DNA of 45,690 nucleotides from an uncultured Alphaproteobacteria bacterium (GTDB lineage: Bacteria > Pseudomonadota > Alphaproteobacteria > HIMB59 > GCA-002718135): NCBI GenBank assembly GCA_902530685.1, contig CACAAZ010000010.1, positions 1-45,690 of the forward strand, given 5' to 3'. The notes under the pieces were generated by a model. That model searched no databases. It was not told the DNA's origin and was given only the letters and a program-made list of their open reading frames with translations. Positions 32,868 through 42,872 of the stretch are shown here, piece after piece (position 1 is the first letter of the stretch; every line of letters begins with the position of its first letter). A program made the position numbers and the translations under genes.

Positions 32868-35225
32868 ATGAATTTTTTTATAAAATACTTTAAGATAATT
32901 TTAACTTTCTTAACAATTATATCAGTAATTTCAATATTTACGATATTTTACATTCTTTGGAAGTTTTCACCTCAATTACCTTCATATGACAACATCATTA
33001 ACTATCAACCTAGTCTTTCATCCAGAATTTATAGTTCTGATGGATTACTTTTAAAAAGTTATTTTATTGAAGAAAGAATATTCATTCCAATTAATAGAAT
33101 TCCAGACAGAATAAAGGAGGCATTTATCTCAGCTGAGGATAAAAAATTTTTTAATCATCAAGGTATTGATTTAATTGCCATAATTAGAGCATCAATAACT
33201 AATCTACTATCTATTTATTCAAATAAAAGAGTAGTAGGAGCCTCTACTATCACACAACAAGTTGTTAAAAATTTGCTTCTAACAAATGAATTAAGCTACA
33301 AAAGAAAAATTAAAGAAATACTTTTAGCTATTAGAATTGAAAATATTTTAACTAAAAATAAAATTTTAGAATTGTATTTAAATGATATTTATTTAGGGTT
33401 TGGATCATATGGTATTGGAACCGCGAGCTTAAATTATTTTAATAAATCAATTCATGAATTAGAACTTCATGAAATAGCTTTTTTAGCTTCACTACCAAAA
33501 GCCCCTAATAACTATAATCCCAAGACTAAATACAAGAATGCTGTTCAAAGAAGAAATTGGGTTTTAGATAGAATGTTTAAAAATGGATATATAAATGAAA
33601 AGGAACTTGCCTTTAAAGAAAAGCCAATTGAAATATTTAATAGAACTGAAAATCTATACAATAATGCAGATTATTTTTATGAAGAAATTAGAAAACGTTT
33701 GTATAAAAAATTTGGCAAAAATAAACTTTATTCTGATGGTTTAATAATAAAGACTTCGATAGATACTAAAATTCAAAATTTTTCTGATCAAAGTCTTATT
33801 GAAGGTTTAATAGATTATGAAAAACAATTCAAATGGAGAGGTACAATAGAAAATACTATTTTTACGAGTTTTATTAAAAATCAAGTTTTTTATGATCAAA
33901 TAAATCCATTTTATAAAAAATGGATACCAGTTTATATTACAAAAATAGAAGAAAAAAATTTGTTTGTTAAAGATAAGTTAAGTTTAGAATATTTAATAAA
34001 CCTTTCCTCAAAACAAAATTTATGGCTAAAAAATCATAATTTTCAAATTGGTGATGTAATATTCATGGAAATAAAAGAAAATAACGAACTTATTCTTAGA
34101 CAAATTCCTAATATAAATGGAGCTATAGTGGTTATGGATCCACATAATGGTAATGTTTTAGCTCTATCTGGTGGTTTCAGTTTTAAAATAAGTGAATTTA
34201 ACAGGTCAACTCAAGCAAGAAGGCAGCCGGGATCAGCTTTTAAACCTTTTGTCTATTTAACTGCACTCAATGAGGGTTATACTCCTTCGACTTTAATATT
34301 AGATGCACCTTTTGTTGTAGATCAAGGTCCTGGTTTACCAAAATGGAAACCAGCAAATTACACAGAAGAATTTTATGGATTAACAACAATGAGAACAGGA
34401 ATAGAAAAATCAAGAAATTTAATGACAGTAAGACTTGCTCATAAATTGGGTATGGAAAAAATAATTAATACAGCTAAAAAATTTGGTATTAGCAAGGATC
34501 TTACTTCACAGCTTTCTATGTCTTTGGGCTCAGGGCTTGTGTCACTTCTTGAAATTACAAACGCTTATGCAATAATTGCAAATGGAGGTTATAAAATTAA
34601 TCCAAAAATTATTTCAAGCATATACTCAAAAAAAGGCAATTTAATTTACAACGCTAATGAAGCATCATGTAACGAATGCGTATTAGATAATTTAAGTCAG
34701 GAAATCAAAATACCAAAAATAAATAAAAAAATAGATCAAATTATTGACTCAAAAATTGCTTATCAAATTACATCTATGATGGAAGGAGTTGTGCAGAGAG
34801 GTACAGCAAAAAAACTTAATGAACTAAAAGTTGCAATTGCTGGCAAAACAGGCACAACGAATGACAATAAAGATACATGGTTTATTGGTTATACACCAAA
34901 TTTGGTTATTGGTATCTATGTAGGTTATGATAAACCAAAAAATCTAGGTTATAAACAAACAGGTTCCTCTGTTGCTGTTCCAATATTTAAAAGTTTGGCC
35001 AAAAAAATAGATATTAATTCAAAAAATATACCCTTTAGAATACCAACTGGTATAAGTTTTGTAAGAATAGATCCAACTACTGGTGCTCCTTCAAGTTCAA
35101 AAAACACTATTCTTGAACCGTTCATTGTAGGGTCAGAACCATATAATAAAAAGGCCATAGTATTAGATAATCTTGGTAATATTAAAAATAATTCCATTTC
35201 TGGCACAGGTGGTTTATTAGACTAA
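32868..35225 (+). CDS. mrcA: Penicillin-binding protein 1A (bifunctional)
   Basis: A 785-residue class A PBP. An N-terminal membrane anchor (residues about 8-30) precedes a glycosyltransferase 51 domain with SAEDKKFFNHQGID (catalytic Glu) and GASTITQQVVKNLL. An OB-like insertion follows, then the transpeptidase domain with PGSAFKPF (SxxK), KSRNLM (SxN) and AGKTGTTND (KTG). It polymerises and crosslinks peptidoglycan. The ATG at 32868 is chosen; longer frames use a TTG at 32808 or an ATG at 32826 and add a piece without the family's usual features. The prfB start follows 5 bases after the stop. Confidence 0.94.
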   Translation: MNFFIKYFKIILTFLTIISVISIFTIFYILWKFSPQLPSYDNIINYQPSLSSRIYSSDGLLLKSYFIEERIFIPINRIPDRIKEAFISAEDKKFFNHQGIDLIAIIRASITNLLSIYSNKRVVGASTITQQVVKNLLLTNELSYKRKIKEILLAIRIENILTKNKILELYLNDIYLGFGSYGIGTASLNYFNKSIHELELHEIAFLASLPKAPNNYNPKTKYKNAVQRRNWVLDRMFKNGYINEKELAFKEKPIEIFNRTENLYNNADYFYEEIRKRLYKKFGKNKLYSDGLIIKTSIDTKIQNFSDQSLIEGLIDYEKQFKWRGTIENTIFTSFIKNQVFYDQINPFYKKWIPVYITKIEEKNLFVKDKLSLEYLINLSSKQNLWLKNHNFQIGDVIFMEIKENNELILRQIPNINGAIVVMDPHNGNVLALSGGFSFKISEFNRSTQARRQPGSAFKPFVYLTALNEGYTPSTLILDAPFVVDQGPGLPKWKPANYTEEFYGLTTMRTGIEKSRNLMTVRLAHKLGMEKIINTAKKFGISKDLTSQLSMSLGSGLVSLLEITNAYAIIANGGYKINPKIISSIYSKKGNLIYNANEASCNECVLDNLSQEIKIPKINKKIDQIIDSKIAYQITSMMEGVVQRGTAKKLNELKVAIAGKTGTTNDNKDTWFIGYTPNLVIGIYVGYDKPKNLGYKQTGSSVAVPIFKSLAKKIDINSKNIPFRIPTGISFVRIDPTTGAPSSSKNTILEPFIVGSEPYNKKAIVLDNLGNIKNNSISGTGGLLD

Positions 35226-35229
35226 GATT

Positions 35230-36331
35230 ATGGTTATATTATTGGAAAATATTGAGGAAAATTTGAAAAAAATAAGAGCTAATTATGATCTTATAAGGAG
35301 GGGAGTTTGACTTTAATATAATAAATGAACGTCTAATAAAATTAAAACATGAGTCATCAGATAAAAATATATGGAAAAGATCTGACGCAAAAAAAGTTTT
35401 TCAAGAGATCAAGAGTATGGAAAAAAAATTAGAAGATTTTGACTATCTTCAAAAATCTATAGAATCTATAGAAGAATTTTTTCTTATGATACAAAAAGAT
35501 TATGATTTAAATTTAGCTAAAGAACTGTTCGCTGAAACTGAAACAATTTATAATAAATCAATAAAGATTAGATATTTAAATTTAATGAATGAGGAGGGAG
35601 ATTTTTACAATGCTTTTTTGGAAATACATGCTGGAGCTGGTGGGACAGAAAGCCAAGATTGGGCTGCAATGCTTCAGAGAATGTATATTCGTTGGGCAGA
35701 GTCACAAGAAAATTGTAATGTTTCTCTATTTTTAGAAACAAAAGGTGAGGAAGCAGGTATAAAATCAACAATAATAAAAATTTCTAAAGAATATGCCTAC
35801 GGATGGCTTAAAAGAGAAAGTGGCATTCATAGATTGGTAAGAATTTCTCCATTTGATAGTAATAAGAGAAGACACACAAGTTTTGCAAGTGTATGGGTTT
35901 ATCCTGAAATTGATGACAAAATTGAAATAGATCTTAATGAATCAGATTTAAGAATTGATACATTCAGGGCATCAGGTGCTGGAGGGCAGCATGTTAATAA
36001 AACAGATAGTGCTGTTAGAATTACTCACATACCAACAAATATTGTGGTTCAATGTCAAACAGATAGATCCCAGCATAAAAATAAGTCAAATGCTATGAAT
36101 ATGCTTAGATCCAGGCTATTCGAACTAGAACTTAAAAAAAAGAGAGATAAAGAAAATATTGCAAATAAAGAAAAAAAAGAAATTGGATGGGGTAATCAAA
36201 TTAGATCATATGTTCTTCACCCGTATAAATTAATCAAGGATCTGAGAACAAATTATGAAACTTCAAATGTAGAAGATATATTAAATGGTAATATTGATGA
36301 ATTTCTTGAGTCAACTCAGACTCTAAATTAG
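35230..36331 (+). CDS. prfB: Peptide chain release factor 2 (programmed +1 frameshift)
   Basis: The gene is read as 35230-35307 joined to 35309-36331, skipping one base, giving 366 residues, the usual RF2 length. The first 26 codons (MVILLENIEENLKKIRANYD, then LIRRGV) end at an in-frame TGA; +1 shifting reads on as DFNIINERLIKLKHESSDKN. RF2 motifs downstream: the stop-recognition SPF tripeptide in RISPFDSNKRRHTSF and the GGQ in ASGAGGQHVNKTDSAV, followed by QCQTDRSQHKNK. RF2 terminates at UAA and UGA. The start ATG is 5 bases after the PBP1A stop. The 3' end overlaps tyrS by 4 bases. Confidence 0.95.
35296..35311 (+). other. RF2 autoregulatory +1 frameshift site
   Basis: AGGAGG (35296-35301), GGA, the slippery codon GTT (35305-35307), then TGA (35308-35310) and C. 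This has the same geometry as the E. coli site AGGGGG-TAT-CTT-TGA-C: the internal Shine-Dalgarno lies 3 bases before the slip codon. The slip codon is GTT instead of the near-universal CTT. Low RF2 favours the +1 shift over termination at TGA, which gives autoregulation. Confidence 0.92.
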
Positions 36332-37572
36332 TTATCAATTATTTTTAATATTCCAATTTTTTTCTTTCCAATTGTTATTTTAATTTGAGTATCTTTAAGA
36401 TATTTTTTTAGAGAGAAATTATTTTCTTTATAAGTTTGGTCATTAATTTTTATTCCGCTTGATTTTATTAATCTTTTAATCTCACCTCTACTTTTAACTA
36501 AGTTTAGTTTGTCAATTGCATCAATAATTGTAAAAGAATCATTTTCAATTTTATCAGAATTTATTTTATAACTTCCTGCTCTTTCATCAATTATATTAGA
36601 ATTAAACAAATTGTTTGATATTTCATCTGCCTCGTTTGCGCTAACTTCCCCTCTTACCATTTTTGTTACCTCAAATGCTAAGATTTTTTTAGATTCATTA
36701 ATTTCCCTATCTTTTAGTAAAGATAATTTTTTTATTTCAGAAATGGGTAATTTTGTGAAAAGATTTAAGAATGTAGGTACATTGTTATCATCAACATTTC
36801 TCCAGTATTGATAAAAGTCATAATTAGATAGTTTTTTTTCATCTAACCATATTGCACCATTTGCTGTTTTACCCATTTTTGAGCCATCAGTGTTTGTAAT
36901 CAAAGGTGACGTAATTCCAAATGAATTTTTTTTCGAAATTTTTTTTATTAAGTCTATTCCACTCAAAATATTTCCCCATTGATCAGATCCACCCATTTGT
37001 AATTCACAATCATAATTTTTATTAAGGTAAAAAAAATCATAAGATTGTAAAAGCATATAATTAAATTCTAGTATTGAAAGTGACTGCTCCCTATCAAGTC
37101 TATTTTTTATTGATTCAAACGTTAACATTTTATTCAATGTAATTTTTGAGCCAAACTCCCTTAAAAAATCAATATAATTTAATTTGGAGAGCCATTCATA
37201 ATTATTCACTATTTTAGAATTTTTTTCTAAATTAATAAACTTTTGAAATGTATTTGAAATATTTGATATGTTTTTATCTATATCATCTTTATTTAAAATT
37301 TTTCTTGTTGTATCTTTGCCTGATGGATCACCAATTAGAGTGGTAGCACCACCAACAAGTGCTAAGGAGTTATGCCCGTAAAAATCTAACCAATGAAGTA
37401 ACATTAACTGCACTAGACTTCCAATGTGTAAACTATCACTTGTAATATCAAATCCAATGTATCCTGTAATTTTTTTGTTACTTATAAGTTTATCTAGTTG
37501 ATCGATATCTGATGTTTGATAAATGAAGCCTCTTGATTCAATTTCGTTTAGAAAGTCAGACTTTAAAACCAT
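36328..37572 (-). CDS. tyrS: Tyrosyl-tRNA synthetase
   Basis: A 414-residue class I synthetase. The HIGH-type motif is SLHIGSLVQLMLLHW (about residues 47-61), and the KMSKS-type motif is GSKMGKTANGAIWL. In between lie QMGGSDQWGNI, the tyrosine-binding region. The C-terminal 80 residues form an S4 RNA-binding domain. It lies 5 bases after the alpha/beta hydrolase gene, and its stop overlaps prfB by 4 bases. Confidence 0.96.
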   Translation of the reverse strand: MVLKSDFLNEIESRGFIYQTSDIDQLDKLISNKKITGYIGFDITSDSLHIGSLVQLMLLHWLDFYGHNSLALVGGATTLIGDPSGKDTTRKILNKDDIDKNISNISNTFQKFINLEKNSKIVNNYEWLSKLNYIDFLREFGSKITLNKMLTFESIKNRLDREQSLSILEFNYMLLQSYDFFYLNKNYDCELQMGGSDQWGNILSGIDLIKKISKKNSFGITSPLITNTDGSKMGKTANGAIWLDEKKLSNYDFYQYWRNVDDNNVPTFLNLFTKLPISEIKKLSLLKDREINESKKILAFEVTKMVRGEVSANEADEISNNLFNSNIIDERAGSYKINSDKIENDSFTIIDAIDKLNLVKSRGEIKRLIKSSGIKINDQTYKENNFSLKKYLKDTQIKITIGKKKIGILKIIDN

Positions 37573-37577
37573 CTATT

Positions 37578-38222
37578 TTAATCTTTTGCTAAAGTTAGTG
37601 AAATGTAATCTTTAATTGAACTTTCCAATTCAGATGAAAAGTTTTCGTAAAAATGATCTGCACCTTTTATTGGGTTAAATTTTATATTTACTTTTTTTTG
37701 TTTTTGAAGTTTTTCAACTAAAATTTTTGTAGAATCAAAAGATGCAATATTATCTTTATCACCATGAATGATTAAACCAGATGATGGACATGGCGCTAAA
37801 AAACTAAAGTCTCTCATATTTGCTGGAGGAGAGATACTTACAAAACCATTTATTTCAGGCCTTCTCATTAATAATTGCATACCTATCCATGCTCCAAATG
37901 AAAATCCAGCAACCCAACATATTTTGGAATTAGTGTTATATTGTTGTAACCAGTCTAAAATGCATGCTGCATCACTTAATTCACCCTCTCCATCATCAAA
38001 ATTGCCATCACTTTTTCCGACACCTCTAAAGTTAAATCTTATTGTGGAAAATCCGGACTCAATAAAAATTTTATAAAGTCTGAAAATTATTTTAGTATGC
38101 ATCGTCCCCCCTTTAGATGGATCAGGATGCAATATTATAACAATTGGAGAATCATCTTTTTTGTCATGTGAATATTTTGCCTCTATTTTGCCTTCGGGCC
38201 CAGGAATTAATAAGTCTACCAT
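37578..38222 (-). CDS. Alpha/beta hydrolase (COG2945-like)
   Basis: A 214-residue single-domain alpha/beta hydrolase. It has the HPDPSKGGTM oxyanion-loop region, FNFRGVGKSDGNFDDG, the nucleophile elbow GFSFGAWIG with Ser, and the acid and base in HGDKDNI and GADHFY. It is cytoplasmic (no signal). Such proteins have broad esterase activity and unknown physiological substrates. It precedes tyrS by 5 bases and is transcribed divergently from mnmA. Confidence 0.9.
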   Translation of the reverse strand: MVDLLIPGPEGKIEAKYSHDKKDDSPIVIILHPDPSKGGTMHTKIIFRLYKIFIESGFSTIRFNFRGVGKSDGNFDDGEGELSDAACILDWLQQYNTNSKICWVAGFSFGAWIGMQLLMRRPEINGFVSISPPANMRDFSFLAPCPSSGLIIHGDKDNIASFDSTKILVEKLQKQKKVNIKFNPIKGADHFYENFSSELESSIKDYISLTLAKD

Positions 38223-38237
38223 TTGATAAAGCTAATA

Positions 38238-38266
38238 TTGAAGTTATATGATTTTGTAAATATAGA
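38238..38266 (+). promoter_or_regulatory. Candidate promoter of mnmA with very short leader
   Basis: TTGAAG at 38238-38243, a 17-base spacer and TATAGA at 38261-38266. The predicted transcript would start about 6 bases before the mnmA ATG at 38279. There is no Shine-Dalgarno, which fits a near-leaderless message. Confidence 0.45.
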
Positions 38267-38278
38267 TATTATAAATAT

Positions 38279-39373
38279 ATGAATTCTCTTGGATTTGATA
38301 AGTCAGAAAGCAATACTAAAGTAGTAGTTGCTATGTCTGGAGGAGTAGATAGCTCCGTTGCAGCTGTAATGTTAAAAAAACAAGGTTATGATGTTATTGG
38401 TATTACATTAAAATTATACAATAACTCTAATGTATCCAAAGATAAATCCTGTTGCGCTGGTATAGATATCGAAGATGCGAAGAACGTAGCTGAAAAAAAT
38501 GGTTTCAAACATATTGTGTTGGATTATCAAGATAAATTTTTTGATGGAGTAATAAACAATTTTGTAGATTCATACTCAAATGGTGAAACTCCTCTGCCCT
38601 GTGTAAAGTGCAATCAAACAGTTAAATTTAAAGATTTACTTAATGAGGCAAAAAAAATTGGAGCTGATGCTTTAGCAACTGGACACTATGCAATTAGAAA
38701 GGGATCTCTAAACAATGCAAGTTTGCACAAAGCAAAAGATTTTTCAAAAGATCAAAGCTTTTTTCTTTTTGCAACACTACAAGAACAACTAAATTATGTA
38801 AGATTCCCATTAGGTGATTTCAAAAAATCAGAAATTAGACAATTAGCTAAAAAATATAACCTGAGTGTAAGTGAAAAGCCTGATAGCCAAGATATTTGTT
38901 TTGTAACTTCTGACTCCTATAGGGATCTCATTAAAAATTTAAATCCAGGAGTAATTAAAAAAGGTATAATTTATGACATTGAAAATAATATTCTTGGAAC
39001 TCATGACGGAATTAGTAATTACACAATTGGTCAAAGAAAAGGTATTGGTATCAGTGGTTCAAAAGAATCTTTATACGTAATAGATATAAATAAAGATCAA
39101 AATTCAATCACTTTAGGTACAAAAGAAAAATTGAAGAAAAACGTTATTAATTTTAAAAATATCAATTGGTTAGGAGGCAATATTGTACCTAAAGGACTTG
39201 ATTGTTCTGCTAAAATAAGATCAACCCAAGAGGATTTACCTGGAATTCTTGATATAAATAGCGACCATGGAACTTTTACATTTGTAAATGAATTAGATAA
39301 TACTTCTCCAGGACAAGCTTGTGTTTTCTACAAAAATGACCAATTACTTGGGGGCGGCTGGATTACTACCTAA
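38279..39373 (+). CDS. mnmA: tRNA-specific 2-thiouridylase
   Basis: A 364-residue enzyme that thiolates U34 of tRNA-Lys, -Glu and -Gln. The ATP pyrophosphatase P-loop is AMSGGVDSSVAAVML (about residues 18-32). The catalytic Cys pair lies in LPCVKCNQTVKF and SQDICFVTSD. The ATGHYA and TIGQRKGIGI segments also match. It uses sulfur passed from a cysteine desulfurase, so its place just before the suf operon fits (inference). A 79-base gap separates it from sufB. Confidence 0.96.
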   Translation: MNSLGFDKSESNTKVVVAMSGGVDSSVAAVMLKKQGYDVIGITLKLYNNSNVSKDKSCCAGIDIEDAKNVAEKNGFKHIVLDYQDKFFDGVINNFVDSYSNGETPLPCVKCNQTVKFKDLLNEAKKIGADALATGHYAIRKGSLNNASLHKAKDFSKDQSFFLFATLQEQLNYVRFPLGDFKKSEIRQLAKKYNLSVSEKPDSQDICFVTSDSYRDLIKNLNPGVIKKGIIYDIENNILGTHDGISNYTIGQRKGIGISGSKESLYVIDINKDQNSITLGTKEKLKKNVINFKNINWLGGNIVPKGLDCSAKIRSTQEDLPGILDINSDHGTFTFVNELDNTSPGQACVFYKNDQLLGGGWITT

Positions 39374-39452
39374 ATTTAAAATCAGTTCTAAATTTGGTTA
39401 ATTTTTGTTGAAATAACTAGATTTTTTAAATTAATGAATTAGATGAAGTATT

Positions 39453-40904
39453 GTGAACTCTGAAACACTCAATACGCTAGATACTTATAGTAAAAATAAA
39501 TACAAATATGGATTTGTAACTGAAATTGATGATGAAAAGCCAAAAAAAGGATTAAACGAAGATACAATTAAATTCATCTCTCAAAAAAAGAACGAGCCTG
39601 AGTGGATGTTGGACTGGAGATTAAAAGCATATTCAAAATGGAAAAAAATGAAAGAACCTAAATGGTCCAATCTTAGTTTTCCTGAAATTGATTATCAAGA
39701 TATTTATTATTATTCAGCGCCAAAAGGTTTTGACAAGAAACCTAAAGATCTTAGCGAAGTTGATCCTAAGCTCATAGAAACATATAACAAATTAGGTATT
39801 CCCCTTGAGGAGCAAAAAGTTCTAGCTGGTGTTGCTGTAGATGTTGTATTCGATAGTGTTTCCGTTGCTACAACTTACAAAGGTGAATTAGAAAAGCTTG
39901 GTATAATTTTCTGTTCAATAGGTGAAGCTATTCAAAAACATCCTGATTTAATAAAAAAATATTTAGGCTCTGTCATACCGCCTGGTGATCATTCCTTTTC
40001 AGCATTAAATTCAGCTGTGTTTACTGATGGATCTTTTGTATACATACCAGAGGGCGTAAAATGTCCAATGGAACTATCTACTTATTTTAGAATTAACGCA
40101 GAAAATACTGGGCAATTTGAGAGGACTCTAATTATTGCTGATAAAGGTAGTTACGTTAGCTATCTTGAAGGATGTACTGCTCCTAAAAGAGACGACAATC
40201 AATTGCATGCAGCGAATGTAGAATTAATCGCTTTAGAAGATGCGGAAATAAAATATTCAACTGTTCAAAATTGGTATCCGGGAAATGAAGATGGAAAAGG
40301 TGGTATTTATAATTTTGTTACTAAAAGAGGTCTTTGTGCAGGTAAAAATAGCAAGATATCATGGACGCAAGTAGAAACTGGATCCGCTATTACATGGAAG
40401 TATCCTAGCTGCATTCTAAAAGGAGACAATTCTATTGGCGAGTTTTACTCGGTAGCAATAACAAACAATTTTCAACAAGCTGATACAGGTACAAAAATGA
40501 CTCATATTGGGAAAAATACCAAAAGTAAAATTATATCAAAAGGTATTTCTTTAGGTAAGTCTCAAAATACTTATAGAGGTGAAGTTTCTTTTTTAAGGAA
40601 AGCTGACAAAGCAAGAAATTATACTCAATGTGATTCTTTGTTAGTAGGAAACCAATGTGGGGCACACACAGTTCCATATATTGACTCAAAAAATAATACA
40701 GCTGTTATCGAGCACGAAGCATCGACTTCTAAAATAAACGAAGATCAACTTTATTACTGCAGGCAAAGAGGTTTAAGTCATGAAGAGGCAGTTTCATTAA
40801 TAGTAAACGGTTTCTGCAAACAAGTTTTGCAAGAACTTCCTATGGAATTTGCTGTTGAAGCACAAAAACTTGTATCTATATCTCTCGAGGGAAGTGTAGG
40901 TTAG
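39453..40904 (+). CDS. sufB: Fe-S cluster assembly protein SufB
   Basis: A 483-residue scaffold subunit of the SufBC2D complex. Signature parts: an N-terminal [11 protein letters not shown], the [11 protein letters not shown]-type segment (here [15 protein letters not shown]), [11 protein letters not shown], and the cluster-related Cys in [18 protein letters not shown] near the end. Start is GTG at 39453. It lies one base before sufC. No IscR-like regulator gene precedes it, and no clear regulator box is seen in the 79-base gap. Confidence 0.96.
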   Translation: MNSETLNTLDTYSKNKYKYGFVTEIDDEKPKKGLNEDTIKFISQKKNEPEWMLDWRLKAYSKWKKMKEPKWSNLSFPEIDYQDIYYYSAPKGFDKKPKDLSEVDPKLIETYNKLGIPLEEQKVLAGVAVDVVFDSVSVATTYKGELEKLGIIFCSIGEAIQKHPDLIKKYLGSVIPPGDHSFSALNSAVFTDGSFVYIPEGVKCPMELSTYFRINAENTGQFERTLIIADKGSYVSYLEGCTAPKRDDNQLHAANVELIALEDAEIKYSTVQNWYPGNEDGKGGIYNFVTKRGLCAGKNSKISWTQVETGSAITWKYPSCILKGDNSIGEFYSVAITNNFQQADTGTKMTHIGKNTKSKIISKGISLGKSQNTYRGEVSFLRKADKARNYTQCDSLLVGNQCGAHTVPYIDSKNNTAVIEHEASTSKINEDQLYYCRQRGLSHEEAVSLIVNGFCKQVLQELPMEFAVEAQKLVSISLEGSVG

Positions 40905-40905
40905 T

Positions 40906-41646
40906 ATGTTTTTAGAAATTAAAGACCTATCAGTAAAAATTGAAAATAAAAATATTCTTAAAAGTCTTAACTTAAATATTAATAAAGGTGAAGTTCACGC
41001 AATTATGGGTCCAAATGGATCTGGTAAAAGTACATTAGCAAATGTTCTAGCAGGTAAAGAGGATTACGAAATTTTAAATGGCAGAATTAATTTCAAAGAT
41101 AATGATTTATTTGATTTAAATATCGAAGAAAGAGCACAAGAAGGAATGTTTTTGGCTTTTCAATATCCTGTTGAAATACCTGGAGTAAATATCACTCCAT
41201 TTTTACATTCTGCAATTAATTCAAAAAGAAAACGTAAGAACAAAGAAGAAATTGATAACTTATCATTTGCAAAACTTTTAAAATCTAAAGCTAGTGATTT
41301 AGGCATAAATATTGATATGCTTAAAAGATCAGTTAATACAGGATTCTCTGGAGGTGAGAAGAAACGTTACGAAATCTTACAAATGAGTATTCTTAATCCA
41401 GATTTAGCAATATTAGATGAAACTGACTCAGGACTTGATATTGATGCTCTAAAAATCGTAACAGATGGAGTAAATAAACTTAAAACAAAAGATAATTCAT
41501 TTTTAATTATTACGCATTATCAAAAACTTTTGGATTATATTAAACCAGATTATGTACATGTTATGGTTAATGGTTCTATTGTTAAATCAGGGGGATCAGA
41601 AATAGCAGCAGAAATAGAAGAAGATGGGTTTCAAAAATTTCAGTAA
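40906..41646 (+). CDS. sufC: Fe-S cluster assembly ATPase SufC
   Basis: A 246-residue ABC-type ATPase. Walker A GPNGSGKSTLANVLAG, Q-loop in FLAFQYPVEIPGVN, signature SGGEKKRYEILQM and Walker B LAILDETDSGLDID are all intact. It powers the SufB-SufD scaffold. It overlaps sufD by one base and follows sufB by one base, consistent with stoichiometric production. Confidence 0.97.
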   Translation: MFLEIKDLSVKIENKNILKSLNLNINKGEVHAIMGPNGSGKSTLANVLAGKEDYEILNGRINFKDNDLFDLNIEERAQEGMFLAFQYPVEIPGVNITPFLHSAINSKRKRKNKEEIDNLSFAKLLKSKASDLGINIDMLKRSVNTGFSGGEKKRYEILQMSILNPDLAILDETDSGLDIDALKIVTDGVNKLKTKDNSFLIITHYQKLLDYIKPDYVHVMVNGSIVKSGGSEIAAEIEEDGFQKFQ

Positions 41647-42872
41647 TGAATATCCAAGATAATTATCAAAAAAATAAAAAAAATATTTTTTTTTCGGAAA
41701 ACAAAGATATTCAAACACATAGAGAAAAATTAATTAATATTTTTCAAAATGATAGATTTGATAAAAAAAATAATGAAAGTCTTAAAAATATAAATCTAAA
41801 AAACTTTATTGATTTTAAGTATAAATATTTGATCCCTGAAGAAACATCAGTAATAAACAATAATCAGGAAAATAGTTATTCAATAGTTTGTGTTAATGGA
41901 CAGTGTTCAAGTTTTAAAGATGATAAAATTGAAATTACTAAAATTTTAGACGAAGATTACAATGATTTTTCTAAAAATGATACAATTGAAAATAACGATC
42001 ATTTTGTAAATCTAAATTCATTATTTTTAAATAGCGGTTTCAAGATTGTTATAAAAAAAAACAATAAAATAAAAATTAAAATATCAAACATTATAACTGA
42101 TGATGGTTTAACCATTTTTCAAAAAAATAATTACATTTGTGAAGAGGGATCATCTCTAAATCTTATTGAAGAATATGAAAATAAAAATAATTCTACATCA
42201 AATATATTAAATGTAATTAAATTAGAAAAAAATTCTCAGTTAAATCATTTTCTAATTCAAGACAATTCTCCCAATCATAATTTAATAATAACAAGTCATT
42301 CTTCATGTAAAAAAGATTCTACTTACACTCAAAAAGTATATAATTTTTCAGAAGGCTACGTAAGAAATTTTCATTATTCTGAGTTAATAGAAACTAATTC
42401 AGAAGTGGATCTACAAGGAATATTTTTTCTAAAAGATAATAACACATCTAACAACAAAACATTTGTTAAGCATTTGGCCGAAGATTGCAAAAGTAATCAA
42501 GTTTATAAAGGTATTTTAAATGATCGCTCTAGAGCAACATACTTTAGTAACACTCATGTTGATCAAGTGGCACAAAAAACAGAGGGATATCAACTTAGCA
42601 AAGGTATACTTTTGTCAGATAATGCATCTTATTTTTCTAAACCTGAATTAAAAATATATGCAGACGATGTAAAATGTAGTCACGGTTCAACTATTGGACC
42701 AATAGATGAAAATGCAATTTTTTACCTTAGATCAAGAGGTATGAGTAAAATTGCAGCAACTAAAATATTGATATCATCATTTATTAATGAAGAATTAAGT
42801 AGTATTGACAATGAACAAATGTCTGAAATAATCCAAAAGAAACTAGTAAGATACTTAAGTAAGGTAAAATGA
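41646..42872 (+). CDS. sufD: Fe-S cluster assembly protein SufD
   Basis: A 408-residue beta-helix protein, the least conserved Suf subunit, here very Asn/Lys-rich. The core is recognisable from GIFFLKDNNTSNNKTFVKH and the C-terminal DDVKCSHGSTIGPIDE with the conserved His and FYLRSRGMSKIAA. It pairs with SufB in the scaffold. Overlaps sufC by one base and sufS by 4 bases. Confidence 0.93.
   Translation: MNIQDNYQKNKKNIFFSENKDIQTHREKLINIFQNDRFDKKNNESLKNINLKNFIDFKYKYLIPEETSVINNNQENSYSIVCVNGQCSSFKDDKIEITKILDEDYNDFSKNDTIENNDHFVNLNSLFLNSGFKIVIKKNNKIKIKISNIITDDGLTIFQKNNYICEEGSSLNLIEEYENKNNSTSNILNVIKLEKNSQLNHFLIQDNSPNHNLIITSHSSCKKDSTYTQKVYNFSEGYVRNFHYSELIETNSEVDLQGIFFLKDNNTSNNKTFVKHLAEDCKSNQVYKGILNDRSRATYFSNTHVDQVAQKTEGYQLSKGILLSDNASYFSKPELKIYADDVKCSHGSTIGPIDENAIFYLRSRGMSKIAATKILISSFINEELSSIDNEQMSEIIQKKLVRYLSKVK

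Noticed and set aside
39374-39452. Iron-responsive or IscR-type operator upstream of sufB
   Set aside because: The 79-base gap is AT-rich, with only a weak TTGTTG-16-TAAATT promoter candidate; no convincing inverted repeat or known box could be matched.
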